Assembly: GCA_017447815.1 (NCBI GenBank)
Contig: JAFSMS010000019.1
Location: 104,521-168,520, forward strand
DNA length: 64,000 bases
Source: Bacteroidales bacterium
Lineage (GTDB): Bacteria > Bacteroidota > Bacteroidia > Bacteroidales > UBA932
Direction: 5' to 3'
The notes below the pieces were generated by a model. That model was not told where the DNA came from, made no database searches, and worked only from the letters and a program-made list of their open reading frames with translations. Positions 1 through 8,226 of the stretch are shown here, in pieces. Every line of letters starts with the position of its first letter. Position 1 is the first letter of the stretch. A program made the position numbers and the translations under genes.

Positions 1-1
1 G

Positions 2-1888
2 GAAATCGAGATTTCCGGGGCCGATGAAACCCCGCAGGTCCGCCAGGTGGCAGACACCGTCTTTCTGGACTATGCCCGCGTGGGCGGCAAGGACTTCGGC
101 CTTCACCTCCGCATCTGGACGGAAGGAACCCTGGTGCGCTTTGGAGTTACGGTAGAGAACCGGGAACCCCATACCATCATCCGGGAACTGCAGTATCCCC
201 TTGTGGGACACTTGCAATTGCCCCATGATTACAAATTGCTGACAACGCATACAGGCGGCCAGATTTTCGATAATCCGATACACAAGATTTCGGATGTGGA
301 CGTGCGGCCGCTGTATATGACCCCCGCGCAGAAGTTCCGCCAGTACGACCTCCAGTACCCCCGGAATGCCGCCAGCAACTGCTATGCCTTCGCTGGGCCT
401 TCTGACGGCCTGTACTTCGGCTCGCACGATGAGAGCCTTCAACAAACCTGGCACGGGCTCCGCACGTATCCCGACGAGGGAACCATCGGCCATGTAACGG
501 AGGATTTCAAGCATTTGGAAGCCGGTTTCTACCGCTATCCCAACGCTATGTGCGGTGACCGTTGGAGCAACGATGCATCAGTGGTGGTGCCTTATGAAGG
601 AGACTGGACCGCCACTTCCCGCATTTACCGCCGCTGGGCCGATACCTGGTGGAAGCACGCGGAAGTCCCGAAGTGGGTACAGGACATGACTGGCTGGCAG
701 CGAATCATTTTCAAGCACCAGTACGGAGAGTATCTCCGGAAATATACCGATCTCCCGGGCCGCATAGCCCGGGCGGGAGATTCCGTAGGCTGCCACGCCG
801 TACTGGCCTTCGGCTGGTGGAAGGAAGGCATGGACAACGGTTACCCGAATTATACGGTGGATGATACACAGGGTGGCGATGAAGCATGGAAAAAGGCCAT
901 CGCCGAATACAGAGCCCTGGGAAACCGTCTTCTTCTGTACTACAATGGCCGGCTGATCGATGTGGAAAGCGATTTCTACCGTTCCGGCAGCGGCTCCCAG
1001 GTAGCCAACAGAGACAACACCGGGCGCGAATTCACCGAACATTACAAATTCACCGGCGAAGGCACGACCCTGGGCTACTATGACTCCCGTACCTTCGTGA
1101 TCGCCGACATGAGCAAGCGTCTCTGGCGCGACCAACTCATCGCCTGGGCCGACCGTGCCATGTCTTATGGGGCAGACGCCGTCTTCTATGACCAACTGGG
1201 TGTCGCTGAGGAGTTCCCGAACTGGGACCTTTCCCGCGAATATCCTGTGCAGGATATCTTCACCGGCCGATACAAGGCCGATGCCCTCCGTGAAATCCGC
1301 GACCATATCAAAGCCCGGAATCCGGAATTCGCCTTGGGAACGGAATGGCTCTCCGACTGCACCAGCCAGTTCTGCGACTTTGTCCATATCGTGGAATTCA
1401 CCGCCCTTCCGGAGAGTTTCCCGGAATGGTTCCGCTATACCTTCCCTGAAGTGATTTGGAGCGACCGCTGTGTCCGGGACGACAACGATGTTCCCCGTCG
1501 CGTAAACAACACCCTCCTCAAAGGCTTGCGGAACGACATTGAAGTGTTCCGCTGCCGGGGGCTTATCGACGAAACGCCTGTCTATCAACAGCATCTGGCC
1601 AAAGTGAACGCCATCCGCCACGAATTCCCGGAACTGCTCCTGGAAGGCCGTTACACCGCGACGGACGGATTCATCTGCGACAATCCTTCCCTGTGTGCCC
1701 GCAGTTATTCCAGTACGGGCAAGGTGGCCGTCGTGGTCACATGGACGGGGGAAGGCAGACAAAAAGGGACTATCCGGGTCCCTGGCTATGCATTGAAGGC
1801 AACACGAGTCATCGGAGACGCGGAGACAAAAGGAAGCAGCATACGGTTGGGGACCTATGGACTGGCGGTTCTGGTTTTTGAAAAGTGA
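2..1888 (+). CDS. DUF6259-type glycoside-hydrolase-like protein, 5' end outside window
   Basis: The reading frame is open through base 2, and the GTG at 47 has no special claim to be a start, so the gene very probably begins left of the window. The visible 629 residues have a beta-rich N-terminal half followed by a TIM-barrel-like half containing the motif DAVFYDQLGV and later GTEWLSD, which I associate with the DUF6259 family, a group related to GH36/GH31-like retaining glycosidases. The ending (VVTWTGEGRQKG) looks like a small C-terminal beta domain. No substrate can be assigned. The GntR-type regulator gene follows after about 87 bases with its own promoter, suggesting a local carbohydrate-responsive unit. 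The family call is from recall of motifs; the glycosidase fold is inference. Confidence 0.7.
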   Translation, partial: EIEISGADETPQVRQVADTVFLDYARVGGKDFGLHLRIWTEGTLVRFGVTVENREPHTIIRELQYPLVGHLQLPHDYKLLTTHTGGQIFDNPIHKISDVDVRPLYMTPAQKFRQYDLQYPRNAASNCYAFAGPSDGLYFGSHDESLQQTWHGLRTYPDEGTIGHVTEDFKHLEAGFYRYPNAMCGDRWSNDASVVVPYEGDWTATSRIYRRWADTWWKHAEVPKWVQDMTGWQRIIFKHQYGEYLRKYTDLPGRIARAGDSVGCHAVLAFGWWKEGMDNGYPNYTVDDTQGGDEAWKKAIAEYRALGNRLLLYYNGRLIDVESDFYRSGSGSQVANRDNTGREFTEHYKFTGEGTTLGYYDSRTFVIADMSKRLWRDQLIAWADRAMSYGADAVFYDQLGVAEEFPNWDLSREYPVQDIFTGRYKADALREIRDHIKARNPEFALGTEWLSDCTSQFCDFVHIVEFTALPESFPEWFRYTFPEVIWSDRCVRDDNDVPRRVNNTLLKGLRNDIEVFRCRGLIDETPVYQQHLAKVNAIRHEFPELLLEGRYTATDGFICDNPSLCARSYSSTGKVAVVVTWTGEGRQKGTIRVPGYALKATRVIGDAETKGSSIRLGTYGLAVLVFEK

Positions 1889-1923
1889 ACCGGATTGTTG
1901 CATTGCTGCTCTGCTCTTTCCAC

Positions 1924-1956
1924 TTGACGAATGACAAAGTTTTTTTGTATCTTTGC
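1924..1956 (+). promoter_or_regulatory. Promoter of the GntR-type regulator
   Basis: A Bacteroidota -7 box TATCTTTG lies at 1949-1956 and a TTG at 1924-1926 serves as a plausible -33 element with a 22-base spacer. This places the transcript start near 1963, upstream of the ATG at 1976. An upstream in-frame ATG at 1931 falls inside the promoter and is therefore not the start codon. Confidence 0.7.
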
Positions 1957-1975
1957 ATTCAAGCAATTCATTTCC

Positions 1976-3001
1976 ATGAAATTTCACATTGAGTCCTCTG
2001 GTAAGGACCCTATTTACAAGCAGTTAGTGGCACAGGTTGAACGCAGCGTGCGAGAAGGGACCCTGCTTTCCGAGCAAATGCTTCCGTCCATGAACGAGCT
2101 GGCCGCCAAACTGAACATATCCCGGGAAACGGTCAAGAAGGCTTACGGCATCCTGGTGGACAAAGGTATCATTTTCCCCAAACACGGGAAAGGCTTCTTC
2201 GTGTCCGATTTGTCGGCCGGAAAAAACCCGCACGTCCTCGTAATCATCGACAAATTTTCCGTCTATAAGCAAATCCTTTTCAACAGTTTTGCCGAACGTC
2301 TGGGGCAACATGCCGAACTCACCATCGTCAATCATAACCAGAGTCTTGAACTGCTCGCCTATTACCTGGACAACAACCTGGACCTTTTCGACTATTATGT
2401 AGTGGCTCCGCACTTCCCTTTGGATGAGAAATCGCAGAATCAGGCTCTTCGTCAGTTGGGGCGCATTCCAAACCGGAAACTCATTATGCTGGACCGTCTC
2501 CAACCCGGTTATCAGGGGCACTTCGGTGCTGTTTATCAGGATTTCGAGAATGACATCTACAGTGGACTCCAGCAGGGGCTCGCCGCCGGAAGGCGCATCC
2601 GGAACCTTCGCGTCATCACACTTCCCACGTCCCTTTACGGCGGACTCATCAGACAGGGTATAGAGCGGTTCACCAAGGAGGAAAATCTTCCCGTGGAGTT
2701 TCTGACATCCGCTCCCGACATGATCCGTCCGGGGGATACCTTCCTGGTGCTGAATTCCCAGCTGGATGCCGGACTGGTGGCCCTCACCCGGAAAATCCAG
2801 GCAGCGAATCTGCAGATTGGACGGGATGTCTCCATCATTTCCTACAACGAATCTGATATGAACGAACTGGTTCTAGGGGGCCTTACCACGGTTTCCACCG
2901 ACTTCCGCGAAATGGGCCGGCTGGCCGCCGAGATGATTCTGAACCGACGCACTGAAATCATCCACTGCCCGTTTCACATGAATCTGAGAAGCACCTTTTA
3001 A
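1976..3001 (+). CDS. GntR-family transcriptional regulator with LacI-type sensor domain
   Basis: The 341-residue protein opens with a GntR winged helix: DPIYKQLVAQVERSVREG, then LPSMNELAAKLNISRETVKKAY and GIIFPKHGKGFFV. After about residue 75 it switches to a periplasmic-binding-protein-like domain (VLVIIDKFSVYKQILFNSF, then VSIISYNESDMNELVLGGLTTVSTD near the end), the arrangement of Bacteroidota sugar-responsive GntR regulators. It likely binds DNA as a dimer and senses a carbohydrate in the cytoplasm. The start at 1976 is chosen because the promoter box covers the longer ORF start. It could control the upstream DUF6259 gene or the minus-strand lipoprotein genes; neither is shown. A strong bidirectional terminator follows the stop directly. 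Confidence 0.85.
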   Translation: MKFHIESSGKDPIYKQLVAQVERSVREGTLLSEQMLPSMNELAAKLNISRETVKKAYGILVDKGIIFPKHGKGFFVSDLSAGKNPHVLVIIDKFSVYKQILFNSFAERLGQHAELTIVNHNQSLELLAYYLDNNLDLFDYYVVAPHFPLDEKSQNQALRQLGRIPNRKLIMLDRLQPGYQGHFGAVYQDFENDIYSGLQQGLAAGRRIRNLRVITLPTSLYGGLIRQGIERFTKEENLPVEFLTSAPDMIRPGDTFLVLNSQLDAGLVALTRKIQAANLQIGRDVSIISYNESDMNELVLGGLTTVSTDFREMGRLAAEMILNRRTEIIHCPFHMNLRSTF

Positions 3002-3036
3002 AAAAGAGTCCCGGTATCGAAAACCGGGACTCTTTT
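3002..3036. terminator. Bidirectional intrinsic terminator
   Basis: A perfect 14-bp stem, AAAAGAGTCCCGGT pairing with ACCGGGACTCTTTT, flanks a 7-base loop ATCGAAA. It has a run of A on one side and T on the other, so it can terminate both the plus-strand regulator gene and the convergent minus-strand lipoprotein gene. Confidence 0.9.
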
Positions 3037-3056
3037 CTCACTGATAAGCAAGCCTG

Positions 3057-5684
3057 CTATTCGATGTACATACGATACACGGCCAGGCCGGCACGCTGCT
3101 TGTCCAAAGCGATGTAAATCTCATTGCCGGTTTCCCAGACAGCCACGTCCACGGCGGAGTTTCCGGCAGCCATGCCGCCCTCGAAACTGTCGATATAGAA
3201 AGCATTGTCGCGGATATGGTCGTCGGTGCCGTCAAGGCCCAGGATATCGGCCCAGTCTTCCCCGATTTCACCTTCGCGGATATAGAGTTCTCCCACCTTG
3301 GTATTCATGGTTTCACGGCCGTAGATGACATAACGCATGCCGTTGAATTCCACAAAGTTGTAGCCGGCGGCACTGCCGTTCATTCCGTCGGAATAGTTGA
3401 GACGGGTGACATTTGTCGCAAAGGCGGTGGAGGAGGTGGCCCAGAGATCTTCTTCGGAAGCCTCCACGCTCATGAAGTTTACACGGGCTTCGTCACGAAG
3501 GGAATAGATCCCCCGGGTGAGGTCTTCCGGGAACGGATAATATGCACCCGCACCCTTGATGTCGATGGCGAAACGGTTCCAGAGGCCGCTCACCAGAGAT
3601 GCGTTCGGAGGAAGTTGGAACGTCACGAAACCGTTGCCCCAGAAAGAGCCGAAAATCATCATCAGGTGCTCGTAGGTGCCGTAAGTGGTGAACGTGTCAC
3701 CCAGACGGCGTCCTGCGCCGTACTGGTTCAGTTCAATGCACTTGGGTTCGGCATCGATACCGTCTTCGTACGCATAGAGCCAGCCGGTGGAGCCGGTAGA
3801 AAGGTTGGAGACCAGCAGGATGGGATCCCCGTTGTCCGTTTTGACCACGCGGGGGCAAGCAAGGAAGATGCTGCCGTCATAGCCTTCGCTCTTGATGGCC
3901 GAATTATTGACCGCAACCACGTTATCGGGATTGTCGATGTCAATGGCCCAGATGTTCTTGCTGCCGCCGAATTCGGCGATATAGACATATTCTCCATCAA
4001 TGGCCACATTGCGGTCCGACCCGGCGGTGCCGCCGAAATAGGCATTCCAGGCTTCACTGTCGGTAGAAAGCAGTTCCCAAAGCTTTTCCACCTTGGTTTC
4101 TCCGGCAACGGGGGTAACGGGGTCTCCCAAGGTTACCAGAATCTGGCTGAGTTTGCGGATGCCTTCGCCTTCCGTAGCGGCTTCAACCGTGAAGGTAACT
4201 TCGGCACGGGGGTCGCTTTCGTCCCGCTCCCATACCGGGGATTCGAAGGTTCCATGCTCAGGAACGAGGGCATTATCATTTCCGCTCCCGTCGAAGACGA
4301 AGACAATCTTCTCAATGACCTGAGAGGCCTTCACTGTAAAAGCATTGCCTTCGTTTAAAATTACCGTACCGGTTGCTGCCTCGTACAGCGGAGCCAATTC
4401 GGATGTTCCTATGCTGAAGAGCACTTCCATTTTGTCGTCCTTGAAACTCTCAACAGTCTCGCCATCCTGCCATCCGGCTGCGCCGAAATCCATCAGCCGG
4501 GCATCCTCGTCCGGTTCAACAGCCAGCTGTACGAAGGTGATGGTCTGCAGCAGGGAGCCGTCCCGCTTGCGCAAGATGGAGACGTCGGCCGTTCTGGGAG
4601 AACCCGTATCGTTCACATCCAAGGCGAAAGTAACGATATAGGTCTGGCTCTTGGTTTGAATGTAGTGCAGCCATTTCACTTCTTCAGGAATCTTCACCTC
4701 AAAATCCACATTGGAGACCACCTGGACTTCCAGGGTCTCATTCTTTCCGGGAGCAATCTGGTCCACCTCGGTCATCACCACAAATTCCTCCGCTTCCGGC
4801 GTTCCGGCATTGAACGTGAGTTTGAGCATGGAGAACAAGCCGTTTTCATTTTGGGCCCAGAGAAGGACCTGTCCGTCCTCTACAGGGGTGGGGGCCGTAA
4901 CGGTCAGTTCTTTTTCACTTGCATTGACGGAAACTTTGTAGCCATTTCCGGCGAAGGCATCCACTACCGTGCTGGCATTGGCGTTCACGACGTCGTATTT
5001 AATCTTGATCACCGCGCCATCGGTAATGCCGGGATAGGAGGTTTCCTTGACCACCAACTTGAAGGAATTGGCCAAAGGGATGTCGATGACGGAGCCATCG
5101 GCCAGGGTGATGATTACCTTGCCGTCCTTCTCCTCGATGCCTTTGATGATGCTGTCCGAACTTTTGGCCTTGATTTCTCCCAAGTCGGTGACTTTGCCGT
5201 TTACGGTAACCAGAAGGTGTCCCTCGTCGTTCAGGGAGAATACCGGAAGGGCTTGTACGGGAACGGGGGTGCCATCCACCAGGATGGGCGTTCCGTCAAT
5301 GGCCCAATAGAGTTCTCCGTCCTCCCCGGCGACGACGGAAATATTCGGGGAATCGCCGGTATTTCCTTTCTCACCGTCCTTACCGTCCTGACCGTTCTTT
5401 CCGTTGTACAGAGTAACGGTCTTCCCTCCCACGAAGGTGATGGTATGACCGCCTTCAATCTCTTCCACCCGCTCGATATAGCCGCCTTTCTTCCACTGGT
5501 CGATGGTTTCCTTGAGGCCGGCCACCAGGGAATTGAGGTCGGAAATCTGGATTTTGATGTCCGAAACTTCCTTCTCAAGGGTGTCCAGACGCCCTTTGAT
5601 GGCAGAATCGTCATACTCGCGGGAACATCCTGCAACAAGAATGCCCAAGGCGAGTGCAATGCAAAGGTTCAGAATTTTTCTCAT
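3057..5684 (-). CDS. Surface lipoprotein with DUF4988, BACON-like and DUF4623 domains
   Basis: The 875-residue protein starts with a lipoprotein signal (GILVAGC). Residues about 25-65 form a heptad-rich coiled coil, followed near 95-112 by a short collagen-like stretch (NGKNGQDGKDGEKGNTGDSP) and a DUF4988-like region. The middle holds beta-sandwich repeats including a BACON-like segment (EVKIPEEVKWLHYIQTKSQ). The C-terminal third (from KLWELLSTDSEAW) is a DUF4623 domain predicted to form a propeller-like fold. It is paralogous in this last part to the protein at 8227-10179, while the N-terminal parts are unrelated. It is probably anchored to the outer membrane and exposed, with a binding role; the ligand is unknown. 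Its leader carries a motif shared with two other lipoprotein units here. Confidence 0.8.
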   Translation of the reverse strand: MRKILNLCIALALGILVAGCSREYDDSAIKGRLDTLEKEVSDIKIQISDLNSLVAGLKETIDQWKKGGYIERVEEIEGGHTITFVGGKTVTLYNGKNGQDGKDGEKGNTGDSPNISVVAGEDGELYWAIDGTPILVDGTPVPVQALPVFSLNDEGHLLVTVNGKVTDLGEIKAKSSDSIIKGIEEKDGKVIITLADGSVIDIPLANSFKLVVKETSYPGITDGAVIKIKYDVVNANASTVVDAFAGNGYKVSVNASEKELTVTAPTPVEDGQVLLWAQNENGLFSMLKLTFNAGTPEAEEFVVMTEVDQIAPGKNETLEVQVVSNVDFEVKIPEEVKWLHYIQTKSQTYIVTFALDVNDTGSPRTADVSILRKRDGSLLQTITFVQLAVEPDEDARLMDFGAAGWQDGETVESFKDDKMEVLFSIGTSELAPLYEAATGTVILNEGNAFTVKASQVIEKIVFVFDGSGNDNALVPEHGTFESPVWERDESDPRAEVTFTVEAATEGEGIRKLSQILVTLGDPVTPVAGETKVEKLWELLSTDSEAWNAYFGGTAGSDRNVAIDGEYVYIAEFGGSKNIWAIDIDNPDNVVAVNNSAIKSEGYDGSIFLACPRVVKTDNGDPILLVSNLSTGSTGWLYAYEDGIDAEPKCIELNQYGAGRRLGDTFTTYGTYEHLMMIFGSFWGNGFVTFQLPPNASLVSGLWNRFAIDIKGAGAYYPFPEDLTRGIYSLRDEARVNFMSVEASEEDLWATSSTAFATNVTRLNYSDGMNGSAAGYNFVEFNGMRYVIYGRETMNTKVGELYIREGEIGEDWADILGLDGTDDHIRDNAFYIDSFEGGMAAGNSAVDVAVWETGNEIYIALDKQRAGLAVYRMYIE

Positions 5685-5710
5685 ATGTTATTTGTATTGT
5701 GTTTTGCCGG

Positions 5711-5744
5711 GTGTGGTGTACTGTGGTATTACAATACAAATATA
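5711..5744 (-). promoter_or_regulatory. -7 box plus tandem 10-bp leader motif, copy 1
   Basis: Read on the minus strand, TATATTTG (5744-5737) is a good -7 box. After 6 bases come two abutting 10-mers, AATACCACAG (5730-5721) and TACACCACAC (5720-5711). The predicted transcript start is at or just before the first unit. No clear -33 TTTG is visible. A 12-base inverted repeat, GTATT AC AATAC, overlaps the box-proximal part. The same layout recurs at 10406-10440 and 13071-13105. Confidence 0.65.
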
Positions 5745-5764
5745 TGGAAAAAATCAATAAGAAC

Positions 5765-6517
5765 CTAATAACGCAACGTAAGAACAACGGGAAAATGGTC
5801 GGAAAGAGTTTCCGTCCCCTCCATGAGGACGCCGGCGTTCTCCACTTTGACAGGCCGGGCCGATTTCAGGGCGAAGATATAATCGATGCAGACATGCGGA
5901 TCCTCGGTCGAAAAAGTGGGATCGTCGGAAGAAAGGCGCTCCCACACCTGTTCCAGGGCGAGGATGGCGGGACTGCCCGGTACGGAATTCATATCCCCGC
6001 ACAGGAGAACCGGCTTTTTCGAGCCGGCATATCGGCCCGAAAACCACTCATTGATGAGCCGGGCCTGAACAAGCGCCGCTTCTTCTCCCTGGAAATCCAG
6101 ATGCACGGAAGCGAAGACGCACTGTTCCGTTTCCACCACAGCGACGCTGCGGGGCTCGGAGCCGTCGGCCTGCGGCAGGGCAAGACGGAAATTCCGGACT
6201 ATGGGCCGCGCCGAGACAACGCCATTCCCGTATCCGCCGCCCGCAAAGGGGAAAGCCGATGCAAAGGCATACTGCCAGCCGCCCAGTTCACCGGCCAGCC
6301 GCTGCACCTGGAAATCCGAATGACGGCGGTTGCAACTGTCCAATTCATTGAGTGCCACCAGATCACAGCCCTGTGCATTGATAAGAGCCGCGACCTCCGG
6401 CAGGCTGTCATCGCCATATTTGGCAAAGGCACCCACGTTGTAGGTCATCACCGTAAGGGTTTTCGGTGCGCAGGAAAACGCCAGGACGCACAGAAGAAAA
6501 GGGAGAAAACGTTTCAT
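5765..6517 (-). CDS. Endonuclease/exonuclease/phosphatase-family lipoprotein
   Basis: The 250-residue protein has a lipoprotein signal peptide (MKRFLPFLLCVLAFSC) and the exonuclease III-like metallophosphoesterase fold. Visible landmarks are TVMTYNVGAF (metal-binding Asn), LVALNELDS (metal-binding Glu), SVHLDFQ, LLCGDMNSVPG (catalytic Asp-Asn pair) and the C-terminal LSDHFPVVL. All catalytic signature residues appear present. Such secreted members hydrolyse phosphodiesters in nucleic acids, phospholipids or other substrates; the actual substrate cannot be read from the sequence. It sits alone, upstream of and on the same strand as the DUF4623 lipoprotein gene, which has its own promoter. The long plus-strand ORF antisense to it is a shadow. 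Confidence 0.85.
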   Translation of the reverse strand: MKRFLPFLLCVLAFSCAPKTLTVMTYNVGAFAKYGDDSLPEVAALINAQGCDLVALNELDSCNRRHSDFQVQRLAGELGGWQYAFASAFPFAGGGYGNGVVSARPIVRNFRLALPQADGSEPRSVAVVETEQCVFASVHLDFQGEEAALVQARLINEWFSGRYAGSKKPVLLCGDMNSVPGSPAILALEQVWERLSSDDPTFSTEDPHVCIDYIFALKSARPVKVENAGVLMEGTETLSDHFPVVLTLRY

Positions 6518-6691
6518 AAGGTAAAGTTAAAAAATCTGTCGCATATAAGCAAAACCTTATGGCCGCATTGCAGAATGTATCCGGCAGCGTTGTTTCAGCA
6601 TCATCGTAAAAAACATTCCGGAAAATATTTACGTTTTGCACGAACCGTCCGGTTTTTATTGTATATTATTGCAGCCATAAACAAATACGTT

Positions 6692-7648
6692 ATGGCAAGA
6701 TATGCAAACATTCTGAACGATGACGCCTGGAAGGTGGTCATCTTCACCCCGGGGAACGAAGAGCTTATGTCGCGGATGCTGGAAGTGCTGCTGCCCGGCA
6801 GGCGCATCTCCCACCTGGAATTCCGCCCCACCGAGCAGCACGGTTTGGCGATTTCCGATAAAATCAGTAATTTTGATGCGGTATGTACCTCAGACACCGG
6901 TGAGATGTTCATCGTGGAGATGCAGGGCCTGCAGCAGGACAGTTACGCCGACCGCATGCTGTGCTACGCCTCCTTCCCCATCCGGATGCAACTGGAGCAG
7001 AAACTCAAGGACGTTCACGAGGGAAGGGCCAAGCCGATGGACTACGGTCTGCTGCCGATTTATGTGGTGAGTTTCGTGAACTTCGCCATCGGCCATGAGC
7101 AGGCGGACGTGCTGGAAGACGGTTTGGTGAGCCGCTACTGCATCTGCTCCCCCAGAACGGGAGAAGTGATGACGGAGTCGCTGCAGTTCGTGTATCTGGA
7201 GCTGGGCCGTCTGGATGCGAAACTCGGCGAACAAGCCAAATGCAAAAGCACGCTGGAACAGTTGGCCTACAGTTTGAAGTACATGAAAGAACTCGCAGAG
7301 TGCCCGCGGGAGTTCACGGACGATTTGTTCCCGCTCCTATTCAAGGCCAGCGAGTACGCAGGGATGGACGTAAGCAAACAAATGCAAGTCACACAGATCA
7401 TGAGAACCGAACTGGATCGCATTGCGGAAAACAACTTCGCCCGGAAACAGGGACTGGCCGAGGGCCTGGCCCGTGGCGAGGCCAAAGGAAGGGCCGAGGG
7501 CCTGGCCAAAGGACTGGCCGAGGGCCTGGAACAGGCACGGGCCGAGATGGTGCGCGAAATGTCTGCTGCCGGATTGTCTATGGAGCAGATGGTTCGTATT
7601 TCGCACCTGCCACAGGAGAAAGTACGGGCAATCTTAGACAAGAGCTGA
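6692..7648 (+). CDS. Rpn/PD-(D/E)XK nuclease-family protein
   Basis: The 318-residue protein matches the PD-(D/E)XK transposase-like/Rpn family common in Bacteroidota. The core shows ISNFDAVCTSDTGEMFIVEMQ spread over about residues 52-73, with the metal-binding Asp and the E-x-Q catalytic motif VEMQ. About residues 215-290 are a helical tail with repeated Gly-Leu-Ala-Glu-Gly units encoded by near-identical DNA repeats, and the end (GLSMEQMVRISHLPQEKVRAIL) is the usual small helical cap. The start at 6692 (MARYANIL) is chosen because the 346 upstream in-frame residues are antisense to the neighbouring gene. Rpn proteins promote RecA-independent recombination or act in defence-like roles; function here is inferred from family only. 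Part of its tail is duplicated downstream. Confidence 0.85.
   Translation: MARYANILNDDAWKVVIFTPGNEELMSRMLEVLLPGRRISHLEFRPTEQHGLAISDKISNFDAVCTSDTGEMFIVEMQGLQQDSYADRMLCYASFPIRMQLEQKLKDVHEGRAKPMDYGLLPIYVVSFVNFAIGHEQADVLEDGLVSRYCICSPRTGEVMTESLQFVYLELGRLDAKLGEQAKCKSTLEQLAYSLKYMKELAECPREFTDDLFPLLFKASEYAGMDVSKQMQVTQIMRTELDRIAENNFARKQGLAEGLARGEAKGRAEGLAKGLAEGLEQARAEMVREMSAAGLSMEQMVRISHLPQEKVRAILDKS
7358..7416 (+). repeat. 59-bp direct repeat, copy 1 (inside Rpn gene)
   Basis: This exact 59-base segment begins GCAGGGATGG, ends GAACTGGA and encodes MDVSKQMQVTQIMRTEL. It recurs 326 bases downstream at 7684-7742 in the same reading sense. Confidence 0.95.
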
Positions 7649-7683
7649 ATATGGGTATTTAGTGCCTGCGGGAGTATACGGAT

Positions 7684-7742
7684 GCAGGGATGGACGTAAG
7701 CAAACAAATGCAAGTCACACAGATCATGAGAACCGAACTGGA
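7684..7742 (+). repeat. 59-bp direct repeat, copy 2
   Basis: This is identical to 7358-7416. It lies just after the stop codon of the Rpn gene and provides the start of the downstream tail fragment. The flanks on both sides diverge abruptly. Confidence 0.95.
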
Positions 7743-7992
7743 CCCGAATGAACTCAAACGATACCTCAGCACCATGGTAACAGAATACGACAAACTCGTC
7801 ATAGGAGAATACAACCGCGAACTCGGCCGCAAGGAGGGGCGAGAGGAAGGACTTGAACTCGGACTAAAAAAAGGACGAAAAGAAGGAACTGATGTTGTTG
7901 TGCGCAAAATGCTGGCGGCCGATGTGCCCATGGAGCGAATCTCGGAATGGACGGGGCTGACGAAAGCAGAGATTGAAGCCCTGAATAATTGA
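7690..7992 (+). pseudogene. Orphan C-terminal fragment of a second Rpn-type nuclease
   Basis: This 100-codon frame starts inside the 59-bp repeat (MDVSKQMQVTQIMRTEL) and continues with a charged helical tail (GRKEGREEGLELGLKKGRKEG). It ends with a cap, MERISEWTGLTKAEIEAL, equivalent to the end of the upstream Rpn protein. No nuclease core precedes it. The best reading is the tail of a second family member whose body was lost by recombination between the homologous segments. It could be expressed as a short protein, since the frame is intact, but it lacks all catalytic residues. The tail sequence past the repeat is clearly different from that of the neighbour, so it is not a simple tandem duplication. 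Confidence 0.7.
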
Positions 7993-8180
7993 TCCTTCTT
8001 TGAGATTGCACGCACCGGGGGAATTGGATGCCGAGGACACGATAACTCTCAGCAGAAACCAACTTATACAAGAAAACTACGACTGACATTTTGCTGATGC
8101 CAGTCGTAATCTCACTTTGTCAAGACGTATGTTTCCGAATGCATACGTTCGTGCTGAGCGAACAAATTAGAGTTTCAAAA
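7993..8180. other. Intergenic stretch with two imperfectly understood hairpins
   Basis: No gene is visible. Two inverted repeats stand out: TACGACTG (8078-8085) with CAGTCGTA (8101-8108), and ACGTATG (8125-8131) with CATACGT (8142-8148). The latter is followed by TTCGTGCTGAGCGAA, which is itself palindromic at its ends. They may be transcription terminators for the Rpn fragment or remnants of a repeat element. Confidence 0.4.
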
Positions 8181-8204
8181 GAGGCCGACCTCAGTGTCGG
8201 CCTC
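8177..8204 (-). terminator. Intrinsic terminator of the second DUF4623 lipoprotein gene
   Basis: On the minus strand a 9-bp stem, GAGGCCGAC with GTCGGCCTC around a 6-base loop, is followed by TTTT. It lies 22 bases past the stop codon at 8227. Confidence 0.8.
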
Positions 8205-8226
8205 CTCGAATAATAGGAAACATCGA

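Noticed and set aside
578-1987. 469-codon minus-strand ORF opposite the DUF6259 gene
   Set aside because: It is a shadow frame with no domain and no promoter; the plus-strand gene has clear family motifs.
5350-5410. Collagen-like Gly-x-x stretch as a phage tail-fibre sign
   Set aside because: It is short, lies within a lipoprotein with DUF4988/DUF4623 domains, and no phage genes are nearby.
5654-6691. N-terminal extension of the Rpn ORF
   Set aside because: The extra 346 residues are antisense to the endonuclease/exonuclease/phosphatase gene; the family start MARYANIL is at 6692.
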